A stretch of 64,000 nucleotides of DNA from an uncultured Granulosicoccaceae bacterium (GTDB taxonomy: Bacteria > Pseudomonadota > Gammaproteobacteria > Granulosicoccales > Granulosicoccaceae), in the NCBI GenBank assembly GCA_937922675.1, contig CALAJN010000009.1:124001-188000 (forward strand), read 5' to 3'. This document shows, in pieces, positions 26,245 through 37,583 of the stretch; position 1 is the first letter of the stretch, and each line of letters starts with the position of its first letter. The notes under the pieces were generated by a model. It saw only the letters and a list, made by a program, of their open reading frames with translations. It did not search any database and was not told the origin of the DNA. The position numbers were made by a program, and so were the translations under genes.

Positions 26245-27141
26245 ATGCAAAACAAAACGTTCCTACCTAATCTGATCGCAGCGCTTATTGCCCTCGCCGG
26301 TTGGATTGTTGGCGGAGCTATCGGCACGATACTGCTATCGATCGGCCTGTTCGCCTTGTCTGGCGCTCTGACCAACTGGCTGGCGATTCACATGCTGTTC
26401 GAACGCGTACCAGGCTTGTACGGATCAGGGGTTATTGCGCTTCGCTTCGAGGACCTGAAACAGGGGATCGTAGATCTTGTGCGCGAAGAGCTATTCGGTG
26501 AGGACAAGATCGAGCGCTTGTTCGAGTCTGCAACCCAACGGCAGGCCGCGAGTCATGCAGAAAGCCCAGCAGACAGTCATCCGGTCGGTCCGACAGCGAG
26601 TCAGACAGCAGGCCAGTCAGCAAATACCTCGACCGGCCGGGTGTCTAACGAAGCACTAAACAACAAGGACGAGCCCAGTAGCGAACCAGGCGATGACCCT
26701 GATGAAGGGCTGGGTGCGGGGATCGATGTATCAGCACTCGCCGATGCTATCGATGTTGACGCAGCCTTTGATCAGCTGCTGGAAACGGTTGCGGAGTCCT
26801 CGTTTGGCAGCATGCTGCAAATGGTCGGCGGTGTGGCTGCACTCGAGCCGCTACGCGAACCGTTCGGAAAAAGACTCAAGCGTTTTCTGACCGAGGCAGC
26901 CCGCTCACCACGGTTGCGTGAAGTGGTGACTCGGCAACTCGCTAGCGATGCCAACCGCGAGCGCTTCCGTCAAAGGCTTGAATACTTATTGCAAGCCCGT
27001 CTGGATGAACTCACACCCGATATGGTGCGAGATCTGATGAGCAGCCTCATCCGCCGGCATCTTGGATGGCTCGTGGTGTGGGGTGCCGTGTTCGGTGGTG
27101 TGATTGGTTTGATCGCGGGGCTCAGCGGCGCGCTTGCCTAG
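26245..27141 (+). CDS. DUF445 family membrane-associated protein
   Basis: A 298-residue protein. Hydrophobic segments lie at residues 10-45 and at the C-terminus (WLVVWGAVFGGVIGLIAGL). The conserved FALSGALTNWLAIHMLFERVPGLYGSGVI block is the DUF445 signature. Between about residues 95 and 165 there is a low-complexity, Ser/Thr/Ala- and Asp/Glu-rich insert that looks disordered. Function is unknown. It starts 39 bases after the BHMT-like gene and ends at a small hairpin. Confidence 0.8.
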   Translation: MQNKTFLPNLIAALIALAGWIVGGAIGTILLSIGLFALSGALTNWLAIHMLFERVPGLYGSGVIALRFEDLKQGIVDLVREELFGEDKIERLFESATQRQAASHAESPADSHPVGPTASQTAGQSANTSTGRVSNEALNNKDEPSSEPGDDPDEGLGAGIDVSALADAIDVDAAFDQLLETVAESSFGSMLQMVGGVAALEPLREPFGKRLKRFLTEAARSPRLREVVTRQLASDANRERFRQRLEYLLQARLDELTPDMVRDLMSSLIRRHLGWLVVWGAVFGGVIGLIAGLSGALA

Positions 27142-27142
27142 C

Positions 27143-27158
27143 GCGAACCCTGGTTCGC
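27143..27158 (+). terminator. Weak terminator-like hairpin after the DUF445 gene
   Basis: GCGAACCCTGGTTCGC forms a 6-7 bp stem immediately after the stop codon, followed by AGCATTTT. The stem is short and the T-run is displaced, so termination is only possible. Confidence 0.35.
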
Positions 27159-27209
27159 AGCATTTTACAATCTCGATAGCACAGTCTCAGGCTCCGGTTC
27201 ATAGCCTCC

Positions 27210-27578
27210 TCAGCGCTCCCGTATTTCCGAGGAACTGCGCGCCCGTAGTGGCACCCCGTCAAACTCTATTCCGTCCCAACCGGTAGTCATGAAGCGCCGA
27301 ATATTCGGGTGGCTATCCCCTTCTGGCGTGCGCAAAACGTCTGCACGGTAGAAAGCCCCGAAAAGCGCAAGCGTCTCGTCACGATCGAGGTCGTGCAGGC
27401 GTGCAAAAGCAAACACGCGACAGGAGCCGCTGTTTTGCCCAGCCTCGTTGATCAGATCACCGTTTCTGAAGGTGGTCGGCTCAAAGCGATAGACATGATT
27501 GATCAGCGCTATGGTGTCCGGGAACTCTATGGTCTCTGGTCGTGTACGCAAGCGGTTGAGAAAGTACTCGATATCCAT
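27210..27578 (-). CDS. HopJ-type family protein
   Basis: A 122-residue soluble protein. It matches the HopJ family by FPDTIALINHVYRFEPTTFRNGD, NEAGQNSGSCRVFAFARL, LALFGAFYRADVL and HPNIRRFMTTGW. The family name comes from a presumed Pseudomonas type III effector, but homologues are common in free-living bacteria and no secretion genes are nearby. It starts with a TGATG overlap at the end of maeB, so it is translationally coupled to central carbon metabolism. Its function is unknown. Confidence 0.82.
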   Translation of the reverse strand: MDIEYFLNRLRTRPETIEFPDTIALINHVYRFEPTTFRNGDLINEAGQNSGSCRVFAFARLHDLDRDETLALFGAFYRADVLRTPEGDSHPNIRRFMTTGWDGIEFDGVPLRARSSSEIRER

Positions 27579-29883
27579 CAGGCCGGACTCTTGTCTGGAT
27601 TACTGTCAATGGAGTCCGTTGCAGCAATGGCTGCAAGATTCACGATACCACGCACGGTGGTTGACTCGGTGATGACGTGGGCGGGTTTGGCCAGCCCCAT
27701 CAGGATCGGCCCAACGGGTAAGCCATCACCGAGCACCTTCATCATGTTGTAAGTGATGTTGGCAGCGTCTAGATTGGGCATCAACAAGAGATTTGCACCT
27801 CCGGTGTAGGACGCATTTGGAAAGATCCGGTCCCGCGTTTGTTGAGACAAGGCCGCATCCGCATGCATCTCGCCCTCCACTGCCAACTCGGGGTGACTCT
27901 CGGCGAGCAGCTCACGCGCACGGCGCATCTTGCGCGCTGAAGCATTGTCGCGGCTACCAAAGTTGGAGTGGGACAGCAACGCAATCTTGGGCGTCATACC
28001 AAACCGTCGCACCAGATGCGATGCCATGACAGCCGTTTCAGCGACGGCCTCCGCACTCGGATCAACTGTCACATGGGTGTCTGACAAAAAGACCGTACCG
28101 GTCGGCATGATCATCAACATCAGGGCCGAGATATCAGTGATCCCCTCTGAGAAACCGATGATCGTGCACAGGTACTTTATATGGCCAGCATAGGCCCCTT
28201 GAGAGCCACAAACCAGTGTGTCGGCATCGCCCTCCTTCACCATTACAGCCGCCAAGGCAGTGGGCCGCGTGCGTATCACGCTCGCGGCGTAGCTTGGTGA
28301 TACTCCAGAGCGTTCGGTTATACGCAGATAAACCTCAACATGACGCTCGAAGTCCGGATTATCTTCAGGGTCCACCAGATCAATCCCTTCACCAATGACC
28401 AGCCTGAGCCCAAGCGCTGCAATCTGAGCTTCTACCTCAGCACGACGCCCTATCAGTACCGGTCGGCAAACAAGATCATCGACCAGTATCTGAGCTGCAT
28501 TGAGCACACGACGAGACTCCCCCTCAGCCAGTACCACGCGCTGAAGATCCGCCTGGGCCCGCTCAAACACTGGTTTCATAATCAGACCAGAGCGGAATAC
28601 AAACTGACGCAGGCGCCGTCTGTACGCGTCAAAGTCTGCAATAGGTCGGGTTGCTACTCCAGACTCCATGGCAGCTCGAGCTACCGCCGCAGGCACCTCC
28701 AGCAATAGACGATAATCAAAGGGCTTGGGTATCAGATAGTCCTTGCCAAAACGCAGCGGGTGACCGCCATAGGCTGCTGATACAGCCTCGGGAGCTTCAC
28801 GCTCTGCAATGGCCGCTATAGCTTCAACAGCCGCTGCCTGCATCTCGCCATTGATTGTCGTCGCGCCGACATCCAGTGCCCCACGAAACAGGAAGGGAAA
28901 GCACAGCACGTTGTTGACTTGATTGGGGTAATCAGACCGCCCTGTGGCCACGATGGCATCGTCACGTGTTGCGTGCACGAGTGCCGGATCGATTTCTGGA
29001 TTCGGATTTGCCAGTGCAAGTATGAAAGGTCCATCGGCCATCGCCATCACATCCTCTGCACTGAGTACGTCGGGGGCAGACAGACCGAGAAACACATCAG
29101 CCCCGGCAATGACATCGGACAGGCGACGAGCAGCGGTGTCTTGTGCATAAACGGATTTATAGCGATCCATGTCCACATCTCGCCCAGCGTACACAACGCC
29201 GTGCACATCGCAGACGGTCACGTTCTCGCGCTTGAGTCCCATGAAAACCAGAAGGTTCAAGCATGACAATGCTGCAGCACCCGCACCGGAACATACAAGT
29301 TTTACATCTTGTAGCTGCTTACCTGACAGTCGCAGGCCGTTGCGAACAGCAGCGGCAACTACAATAGCCGTACCGTGTTGGTCGTCATGGAACACCGGTA
29401 TGTTCATGCGCTCACGCAGCCGTGCCTCAATCTCGAAACACTCTGGCGCCTTGATGTCCTCGAGATTGATACCTCCGAAGGTCGGCTCCATCAGCGACAC
29501 GGCATCAACAAAGCGATCTACATCGGTAGTGTCAAGCTCGAGATCAAACACATCGACGTTCGCGAATTTCTTGAACAGTACGGCCTTGCCTTCCATGACC
29601 GGCTTGGAGGCCAACGCACCGATCGCCCCCAACCCCAGCACCGCCGTGCCATTGGTTATCACTGCGACCAGATTGCTGCGTGCCGTCAGCGACGCTGCCT
29701 CAAGTGGATCGTTCTCTATGGCGCTACAGGCGGCGGCGACGCCTGGCGAATAAGCCAACGCAAGATCACGCTGGTTGACCATATTCTTCGTTGCTGATAT
29801 CTCGAGCTTGCCCGGTGTCGGATACCGGTGATAGTCGAGTGCTGCCTCGGCTAAAGGCTTGTCGCGATCGTCGTCGCCTTGCA

Positions 29884-29884
<1 letters not shown>
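27578..29884 (-). CDS. maeB: NADP-dependent malic enzyme, MaeB type
   Basis: A 768-residue fusion. The N-terminal malic enzyme part (residues about 1-420) has [11 protein letters not shown], the [14 protein letters not shown] metal-binding loop and the [14 protein letters not shown]ossmann motif. The C-terminal phosphotransacetylase-like part (about 440-768), with [31 protein letters not shown] and [17 protein letters not shown], is usually regulatory in MaeB. It decarboxylates malate to pyruvate with NADPH formation. The start codon overlaps the leuA stop by one base (TAATG), which links pyruvate and NADPH supply to leucine synthesis. Confidence 0.95.
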
Positions 29885-31614
<1,730 letters not shown>

Positions 31615-31695
31615 CTACGGACTCGTACTGACAAAGAGCGCGATGCCAGCGACTGGGACGGAGTAATTGAACGGACCAGGATGCCGCAGCACGAC

Positions 31696-31770
31696 ACCCT
31701 GAAGGGTGGTCCGCCTAACCCGCGGACCCAAGGCGATACGGCAGCCCGGCCCTCCCGAAAGAGGCCGGGC
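31696..31770 (-). promoter_or_regulatory. Structured leader upstream of leuA (three consecutive hairpins)
   Basis: In transcript order there are three perfect stems: GCCCGGCC/GGCCGGGC (31763-31770 with 31744-31751), GGTCCGC/GCGGACC (31722-31728 with 31708-31714) and a 5-bp ACCCT/AGGGT stem (31696-31707). None is followed by a U-run. The arrangement resembles an attenuation leader, and the first hairpin may also serve as end signal for the DUF3820 gene. The next entry is a possible leader ORF within it. Confidence 0.35.
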
Positions 31771-31804
31771 GAGTAAGGCCGAGGCTGGGCGTGCGCGTGA
31801 TCAT
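31715..31804 (-). CDS. Possible 29-codon leader ORF before leuA
   Basis: ATG at 31804 to TAG at 31715 encodes a 29-residue peptide with four Leu and six Gly or Ala codons, spanning the first hairpin and ending inside the second. That geometry is what an attenuator peptide would need, but there is no run of Leu codons and no clear ribosome-binding site. It may be chance. Confidence 0.2.
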   Translation of the reverse strand: MITRTPSLGLTRPASFGRAGLPYRLGSAG

Positions 31805-31813
31805 TGATGAAGA

Positions 31814-32089
31814 TTAGCCGGGCGCGTTCCCACGGTCAAGATGCGTTGTGTCGAGCAGGGGCCGCACGAGCTTCTCAAGACCATTGACCTTGATCTCGAG
31901 CATCAGCGCCATGCCCTCACCCAGTCTCCCGCTTGGAAAACCCTCCCGGTGGAACCACACCAGATACGGCTCTGGCAGATCGATCAAACGGGTTCCTTCA
32001 AACCGGCCAAACGGCATGAGCATACTGGCCGCAGAGATGAGCTCCTCACCGGCGGGAAGCTTTGTAGCCTTGTCACTGGAGTTGGTCAT
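31814..32089 (-). CDS. DUF3820 family protein
   Basis: A 91-residue soluble protein with the family core MPFGRFEGTRLIDLPEPYLV, WFHREGFPSGRLGEGMALML and IKVNGLEKL. The family (also called putative quorum-sensing-regulated virulence factor) has no settled function. The fold is small and probably nucleic-acid or exonuclease-domain related, but that is not visible here. The start overlaps the 3' end of the EamA transporter gene by 17 bases, so the two are translationally coupled. Confidence 0.8.
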   Translation of the reverse strand: MTNSSDKATKLPAGEELISAASMLMPFGRFEGTRLIDLPEPYLVWFHREGFPSGRLGEGMALMLEIKVNGLEKLVRPLLDTTHLDRGNAPG

Positions 32090-33083
32090 CAGGGTCAGGT
32101 GGCAGACCGTGCTGGTTCATGTCCAGCGGATCCGTTTCCGAGGACTGATTCTGTGGTCCTGCAGTAGCGCGCAGGTTACGCGTGCGCAAGACCGGTCGCA
32201 CCAGTGATGCAGACAGCTCTCGCCAAATGAACAGCAAGCCAGACAGGACGATAACACTGGCACCCGCCAAGACCGTGTTGTTGATCACTTCATCAAACAC
32301 CAGCGCTCCATAAAACAGCGCCCACAGCATCTGACTATATTGCATCGGTGCGACAAATTGCGCCTCGCTGCGGCGATAGGCTTGCAGTATCAACGCCTGA
32401 CCCACCACAGTCAGAACACCTAGAGACGCGATGCGAACCAACATGTCTGCTGGCAATGGCACATAGACCAATGCCGTCAAGGCACCGCAGACGATCACGT
32501 TGACCAGCATCGGGTAAAGAATTAACGTCACACCATGTTCACGCGAGCCGATGCGCCGCGTGACAACCGAGGTAATCGCGGTACAGATAGCAGCGCAGGC
32601 CGCTGCGAGGTGTCCGGGAGAGAGTTGGGTCGCCCCCGGTTGCAATACCACGATGACACCGAGCATACCCAATACGATCGCAAACCAACGAAAGGCTCGC
32701 ACACGCTCGCCGAGCACCGGTATTGCGAGCAAGGTAATCAGTATCGGAGACGTGAACAGCAGCGAATAAACCTCTGCCATGGGCAGGTTGGCAAAGGCAT
32801 AAAAGGCGCACAACAGACCGGTCGTTGTAAAAATACAGCGTAACGCCAGGAGCCCGGGCACACGCGGTCTGTACGAGCGCTCAGCCTTGGCAAATGCCAG
32901 GTAAATCGAGAAGGGCACAAAACTGAAGAGCACCGCGAAGAAGGCGACCTGAAAGGTTGGCACCTCCGATACACTCTTGATCAGCGCATCGTGTAGTGAA
33001 AAGACCGCGAACCCCATCAGCGCAAGCCCTGCCCCCAGAACCGGTTTACTGATCTCGCCTTCTGGGTCAGGACTCATGGACAT
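32073..33083 (-). CDS. EamA/DMT family transporter
   Basis: A 336-residue inner-membrane protein with two EamA repeats and about ten transmembrane helices: the first begins at residue 15 (AGLALMGFAVFSLHDALIK), the second repeat near 165 (LSPGHLAAACAAICTAI), ending before a hydrophilic C-terminal tail of about 40 residues. Drug/metabolite exporters of this type move amino acids or other small metabolites. The substrate is unknown. It is the first gene of the minus-strand run that continues to leuA, maeB and the hopJ-like gene. Confidence 0.87.
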   Translation of the reverse strand: MSMSPDPEGEISKPVLGAGLALMGFAVFSLHDALIKSVSEVPTFQVAFFAVLFSFVPFSIYLAFAKAERSYRPRVPGLLALRCIFTTTGLLCAFYAFANLPMAEVYSLLFTSPILITLLAIPVLGERVRAFRWFAIVLGMLGVIVVLQPGATQLSPGHLAAACAAICTAITSVVTRRIGSREHGVTLILYPMLVNVIVCGALTALVYVPLPADMLVRIASLGVLTVVGQALILQAYRRSEAQFVAPMQYSQMLWALFYGALVFDEVINNTVLAGASVIVLSGLLFIWRELSASLVRPVLRTRNLRATAGPQNQSSETDPLDMNQHGLPPDPDDQLQ

Positions 33084-33181
33084 GTACTCGATTCAATAAC
33101 CTGATGCTAGCAGAGCACGCCACAGGACAATAGAAACTCGGGGTGGGGCGTACCAGGCCGACGCAACGTGAGCAGCCGAGG

Positions 33182-33544
33182 CTAGTAGCAGCCGAAGTGC
33201 CCTGCCAATCTTGCAACCAGATATCGAAGGCTCATGGGTTGCTCGAGCCGCTCGTATTCAAACTGATCTGTCAGCTCAAGCACCGGGCTGCTATCCATCG
33301 AGACTAGCAATACCAGCGGTTGTTGCTCATCCTGAAGGTCTGCGAGAACCCTGCAGAGGGGTTCCGCTCGCGCCGGTGTCGCGTTGCCGTCGAGCACGAC
33401 CACCTCGTGCCTGTGCTTCAGAAACAGGCGAGCTGCGACATCCGCCTTGAGCGCTGTGTCCACTTCGTAGCCATTGCGATCCAGTGTTGACTTCATCAGC
33501 TGGAGCCGGTGGGGCTCAGCATTGACCAGAAGCACACGCCGCAT
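33182..33544 (-). CDS. Degenerate response-regulator receiver domain protein
   Basis: A 120-residue single-domain protein resembling CheY: RRVLLVNAEPHRLQLMKSTL, a central strand VVVLDG with an Asp at the phospho-acceptor position, and a LVLLVSMDSS strand. Two conserved elements are altered. The Asp/Glu pair after strand one is Ala-Glu (NAEPH), and the conserved Lys near the C-terminus (usually K-P) is replaced in LEQPMS. It may therefore work without phosphorylation. The frame opens at 33616. The ATG at 33544 with an upstream AAAGGGTG is preferred. Confidence 0.6.
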   Translation of the reverse strand: MRRVLLVNAEPHRLQLMKSTLDRNGYEVDTALKADVAARLFLKHRHEVVVLDGNATPARAEPLCRVLADLQDEQQPLVLLVSMDSSPVLELTDQFEYERLEQPMSLRYLVARLAGHFGCY

Positions 33545-33800
33545 GGCACCCTTTACGAGCGCACCACTGCATTCAAATTCGTGGAGCCGGTTGTCCATGT
33601 AACACATAGCGGTCATGTTAAGGAACTGCTTAATCCGCCACTCCTTGTCGCCAGCTCAAACAAGCGTTTTATTGACTCAGTACTCATTTTTACCCTGTTT
33701 GTAGCGTTAAGCACCGAAACAGAACCGGCATTGCTCAAGCAAACGGACGCATGTGTCGCCTCATTTGTGTTGAAGGACACTCTGCCCCGGGGACCGGACG

Positions 33801-35192
33801 ATGAGCATGAAAAGGACTAACCGCCCGAAAACTGGCAGACGTGCTTGTTCTCTGGCGCGTCACTCAGGCAGCCTCGTCCTTATGGCCTTGCTTGCCGCTT
33901 GCGGAATACGCGACGACGCCCCGACAGGGTCTGGCGCCAGCGCCGATACCCAGTTGGCCTGTTCGATTGAAGCTCAACGCAACTGGGTAGACGCCAATAT
34001 GCGTGACTACTACCTGTTCTATGATCAGGTACCCATCGTCAGGCTCGATGACTACAACAGTGCCGAGGACCTGATCGCTGATCTGCGTGTACCGCCTGAC
34101 CGATTCAGCTACGTCGGAGATGCAGCCCTGAGCAACGCCTTCTTTGAAGAGGGCCAGGACTTCGGGTACGGATGGCGCCTGCAAAGGCGTGCCGACAATT
34201 CGCTCGCGATAGCACTGGTAGAGCCGGAGTCGCCGCTTGCAGATGCCGGCGTAGTCCGGGGAGAGACCTTGCTGGGCATTGACGGTGTAACCGTCGATTC
34301 AATCACGAGTAGCGAGCAGGCAGATGCACTCTTCGGCACCGGCGACGATGCCCGAACGGTCACGCTGACCGTCGCTGACGCCGATGAGTTTGAACGTGAT
34401 GTCGAGGTCACACGCGGCCAGTACAATATCAAAGCTGTGTTAGACAGCAGTATCCTTGATGTTGATAGTGCTCGTGTTGGCTACCTTGCCTTCCTGACCT
34501 TCATAGAAACTGCCCGCGATGAACTCGCTGAGGTATTTGCCGAATTCGCTGAACAGAACATCAATGAACTGGTGATAGATCTCAGGTACAACGGTGGAGG
34601 AAGAATTGATGTCGCCAATGAGCTTGCCAGTAGAGTCATTGGAAGTGGGGGCGAGAACCGCAACTTCCTGAGCTATCGATTCAACGATAAGTACCAGAGC
34701 CTGTTTACCGAAGCGCAGCTACAGGTGCCGTTCAAGACACTGGCTGACTCGCTTGATCTGGCCCGCGTCTATGTATTGATGAGCTCCGGTACCTGCTCAG
34801 CCTCTGAGCTAGTGATCAACGGCTTGTCGCCTTACGTGGAGGTAGTCACTATCGGAAGCACCTCCTGCGGCAAACCCTATGGCACTCAAGGCGAGTTTCT
34901 CGACGATAGCTGTAACAAGGTCATGCACGCGGTAGAGGTAGAGTTTGTCAATGACTCAGGTGTGGGTGGCTACGCCGATGGGCTGCCAGCCACCTGCCCG
35001 GCAACAGATGACTTCCTAAGCGCCTTTGGGGATCCAGCAGATCCCATGCTTGGCGCAGCACTGCACCATGTATCCACAGGCACCTGCGCCACGACTCTCG
35101 CCAATGACGGCAGCGCACAATGGCGCAACGCCATCCCCAATGATCCGCTCAACCCTGTCAATCCACATCGCGTCGAGTTCCCGCTGCGCTGA
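33801..35192 (+). CDS. S41 (C-terminal processing) family peptidase, lipoprotein
   Basis: A 463-residue envelope protease. An N-terminal lipoprotein signal (VLMALLAACG; lipobox Cys about residue 35) precedes an N-terminal helical region, a PDZ-like domain (about 125-210; SPLADAGVVRGETLLGIDGV) and the S41 catalytic domain (about 215-420), with ELVIDLRYNGGGRIDVANEL, the nucleophile region MSSGTCSASELVINGL and the Lys in TSCGKPYGTQG, 25-30 residues later. The Ser-Lys dyad is intact. It would degrade or trim periplasmic proteins. It stands alone, ending in a strong hairpin. Confidence 0.9.
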   Translation: MSMKRTNRPKTGRRACSLARHSGSLVLMALLAACGIRDDAPTGSGASADTQLACSIEAQRNWVDANMRDYYLFYDQVPIVRLDDYNSAEDLIADLRVPPDRFSYVGDAALSNAFFEEGQDFGYGWRLQRRADNSLAIALVEPESPLADAGVVRGETLLGIDGVTVDSITSSEQADALFGTGDDARTVTLTVADADEFERDVEVTRGQYNIKAVLDSSILDVDSARVGYLAFLTFIETARDELAEVFAEFAEQNINELVIDLRYNGGGRIDVANELASRVIGSGGENRNFLSYRFNDKYQSLFTEAQLQVPFKTLADSLDLARVYVLMSSGTCSASELVINGLSPYVEVVTIGSTSCGKPYGTQGEFLDDSCNKVMHAVEVEFVNDSGVGGYADGLPATCPATDDFLSAFGDPADPMLGAALHHVSTGTCATTLANDGSAQWRNAIPNDPLNPVNPHRVEFPLR

Positions 35193-35209
35193 ACGGAGAA
35201 TCCAGAAGA

Positions 35210-35238
35210 CATACCGCTGCAACTGAAGCAGCGGTATG
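35210..35238 (+). terminator. Perfect 11-bp hairpin between the S41 peptidase and histidine phosphatase genes
   Basis: CATACCGCTGC (35210-35220) and GCAGCGGTATG (35228-35238) form a perfect 11-bp stem with a 7-base loop. No T-run follows. It ends eight bases before the GTG start of the next gene, so it could act as a 3' end signal or limit access to that gene's ribosome-binding site. Confidence 0.5.
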
Positions 35239-35246
35239 CTCGGGGT

Positions 35247-35933
35247 GTGAATCAGACACTCCTTCTCATCCGTCACGGGCAAGCCTCCGCAGGTAGCGAC
35301 AACTACGACCGATTGTCGGCCCGCGGACGCGAGCAGTCGCGCCACCTTGGCCACTGGTGGCGTAAACGTGGCACCAGGCCTCAGACCTGCTTTCACGGTA
35401 CCCTGGAGCGCCAGCGTGACACCGCAAATCTCGTACTGGACAGCGCCGGTATTGCGCCGCCCTGCTTGGTGTTGCAAGATCTTGACGAATACAATCACCG
35501 CGCTGTCGATGCCCATCTGGGTGAACGTCTATCGTCAGAGACTCCCGGGGCTGTACCGTCCAACCCGGAGCAGATGACCTATGCAGACTATGCGAGCATC
35601 ATGCGCCGCTGGCGCGACAGCCATAGTGTGCCGGAGGCACTCGAGCATTGGCATGAATTTTCCGCACGCGGCTGGGCCGCGATCAGCCAATCAGCACGAC
35701 AGCAACAGCCGGATGCAACGCTTGCGTATTTCACGTCGGGCGGCATCATCTCGACTGTGTTAGCAACAGTGCTCGACCTGGATTTTGAACACTGCATTGA
35801 CGCGATCTGGCGAGTGCGCAACGCCTCGGTAACGACCCTTGCCTATGACGGCGACAACACGCGCATGGTCGAGTTCAACAACGTGACCCATCTGGATCTG
35901 CACCACGATCCCGAGCTGGTCACACTCATCTAG
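35247..35933 (+). CDS. Histidine phosphatase superfamily protein
   Basis: A 228-residue soluble protein of the phosphoglycerate-mutase-like branch. The catalytic RHG motif is in LLLIRHGQASAGSDNYDRLS. A conserved Arg follows in LERQRDTANLVLDSAG, and an ARGW..I segment and TSGGIISTV replace the second His loop region. The start is a GTG, with CGGGG upstream. Likely substrates are small phosphate esters or phosphoproteins, but nothing in the sequence decides it. Confidence 0.82.
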   Translation: MNQTLLLIRHGQASAGSDNYDRLSARGREQSRHLGHWWRKRGTRPQTCFHGTLERQRDTANLVLDSAGIAPPCLVLQDLDEYNHRAVDAHLGERLSSETPGAVPSNPEQMTYADYASIMRRWRDSHSVPEALEHWHEFSARGWAAISQSARQQQPDATLAYFTSGGIISTVLATVLDLDFEHCIDAIWRVRNASVTTLAYDGDNTRMVEFNNVTHLDLHHDPELVTLI

Positions 35934-35999
35934 CGAGTCAAGGAATATCTGACTTAGCTAAGCTTCCATCATCAATTGATCCACCAGGCGCCGCCATTC

Positions 36000-37379
36000 A
36001 TGTCGACACAGTCTGCACTCGCACAGAGCGACAAGCAATACTCATTGCATCCGTACACGCCTCTGAAGGCCAACCGTGAGCAGGGCCCCTTTGTGATTTC
36101 GCGTGGCGATGGGGTCTACGTCTACGATGAGTCTGGTGATCGCTATCTTGAGGGCATGGCGGGTCTTTGGTGCACATCACTGGGATTCAGCGAACAGCGA
36201 CTCGTCAATGCCGCGACACGGCAAATGCAAGCACTGCCCTACTCGCATCTTTTTGCCCATCGTTCAACTCCACCGGCCATAGAGCTTGCCGAACAGCTTG
36301 TGCAATTGGCACCTAAAGGAATCGAGCGAGCGTTCTTTACCAATTCAGGCTCTGAGGCGGTAGATACGGCTGTCAAGTTCGCGTGGTACTACCACGAAGC
36401 ACGTGGCAAGCCTACAAAAAAAACCATGCTGGCTCGCCATCGGGCTTATCACGGCGTCACTATTGCAGCAGGTAGCCTCACCGGATTGCCCTATGCCCAT
36501 GATGGATTTGGCCTACCAGTAATCCGGGTTGAACACCTCACCACGCCTCATGCATACAGAGAGGCTCATCCCGGAGAGAGCAACGATTCCTTTGCTACTC
36601 GTCTATCAAACGAGCTCGAAGCAACTATCACGCGACTTGGCGCCGACACGATTGCTGCATTCATTGCAGAGCCTGTCATGGGAGCCGGGGGTGTACTGCT
36701 GCCCCCTGAAGGCTACTTTGCCAAGGTACAGGCCGTTCTTGCCAAGCACGACATCCTGTTCATCGCCGATGAGGTGATCTGCGGATTTGCCAGAACAGGC
36801 AACTGGTGGGGCTCGGACACCTATGACATTCAGCCAGACATCATGACCAGCGCCAAGCAACTCTCCAGCGCCTACCTGCCGATCGGCGCCACCCTGGTCT
36901 CCGGCGGCGTCTACGACGCACTTGAAGAACAAAGCACACGACTGGGCACCTTTGGAACAGGCTTCACCTATGGTGGACACCCGGTCGCCGCTGCCGTGGC
37001 TCTGGAGACTCTCAATATCTATGAGAGCGATGGCATTGTTGATCAGGTGAAAGCCAGCAGCCCACATTTTCTGGAACGTGTACAGGCCTTGCAGAATCAT
37101 CCACTGGTGGGTCAGGCACGCGGTGTAGGCCTGATCGGCGCCATTGAACTCGTGGCCGACAAGGAATGCAAGACGCCCTTCCCGGCCGAACACAAGATTG
37201 CAGCCGCCGTTGCCAATGCTGCAAAGGAACACGGCGTAATCGTGCGGCCTGTACCTGGCGACACCGTAGCTTTTTGCCCACCACTGATCATCAATGAAAA
37301 CGAGATTGACCAGCTCTTTGATGCTGTTACCGAAGCGCTTAATGATGTCTCATCCGGCATCGCAAAAGCGAGTACCTAG
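36000..37379 (+). CDS. Class III (omega) aminotransferase, putrescine/amine-pyruvate type
   Basis: A 459-residue PLP enzyme. FTNSGSEAVDTAVKFAWYY (cofactor phosphate loop), HRAYHGVTIAAGSLTG, FIADEVICGFARTGNWWG and the Schiff-base Lys286 in TSAKQLSSAYLPIG are clear. WCTSLGF and LFAHRSTPPAIELAE in the N-terminal region fit the SpuC or beta-alanine/omega-amino-acid:pyruvate branch. The frame begins with a TTG at 35976, but the ATG at 36000 is preferred. It could work with the polyamine genes at 14-20 kb, although it lies 15 kb away. Confidence 0.9.
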   Translation: MSTQSALAQSDKQYSLHPYTPLKANREQGPFVISRGDGVYVYDESGDRYLEGMAGLWCTSLGFSEQRLVNAATRQMQALPYSHLFAHRSTPPAIELAEQLVQLAPKGIERAFFTNSGSEAVDTAVKFAWYYHEARGKPTKKTMLARHRAYHGVTIAAGSLTGLPYAHDGFGLPVIRVEHLTTPHAYREAHPGESNDSFATRLSNELEATITRLGADTIAAFIAEPVMGAGGVLLPPEGYFAKVQAVLAKHDILFIADEVICGFARTGNWWGSDTYDIQPDIMTSAKQLSSAYLPIGATLVSGGVYDALEEQSTRLGTFGTGFTYGGHPVAAAVALETLNIYESDGIVDQVKASSPHFLERVQALQNHPLVGQARGVGLIGAIELVADKECKTPFPAEHKIAAAVANAAKEHGVIVRPVPGDTVAFCPPLIINENEIDQLFDAVTEALNDVSSGIAKAST

Positions 37380-37583
37380 AAGAGATCAAGCACCAGAAAG
37401 AAGTCGTTATTCTGACGCCACACCGAGAGTAGCGTGTGCCTTACCGAAAGCGTTCTTGGTGTCAACGCCGGTAATTTCGCCGTTTCGGTGTTGGCCTGAA
37501 ATTTTGTCGAGTCTCGAGTCAAAAGACAGGGCATAACGCGGTAGTCTCGCGCTTGCCCGCCAAGACAAAAAAACGTACTCACG

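Noticed and set aside
33617..33800. Possible RNA gene in the gap before the S41 peptidase
   Set aside because: No tRNA-like or strong hairpin structure was seen; it looks like an ordinary upstream region.
36606..37232. A 208-codon minus-strand frame opposite the aminotransferase gene
   Set aside because: Antisense shadow with no recognisable motif.
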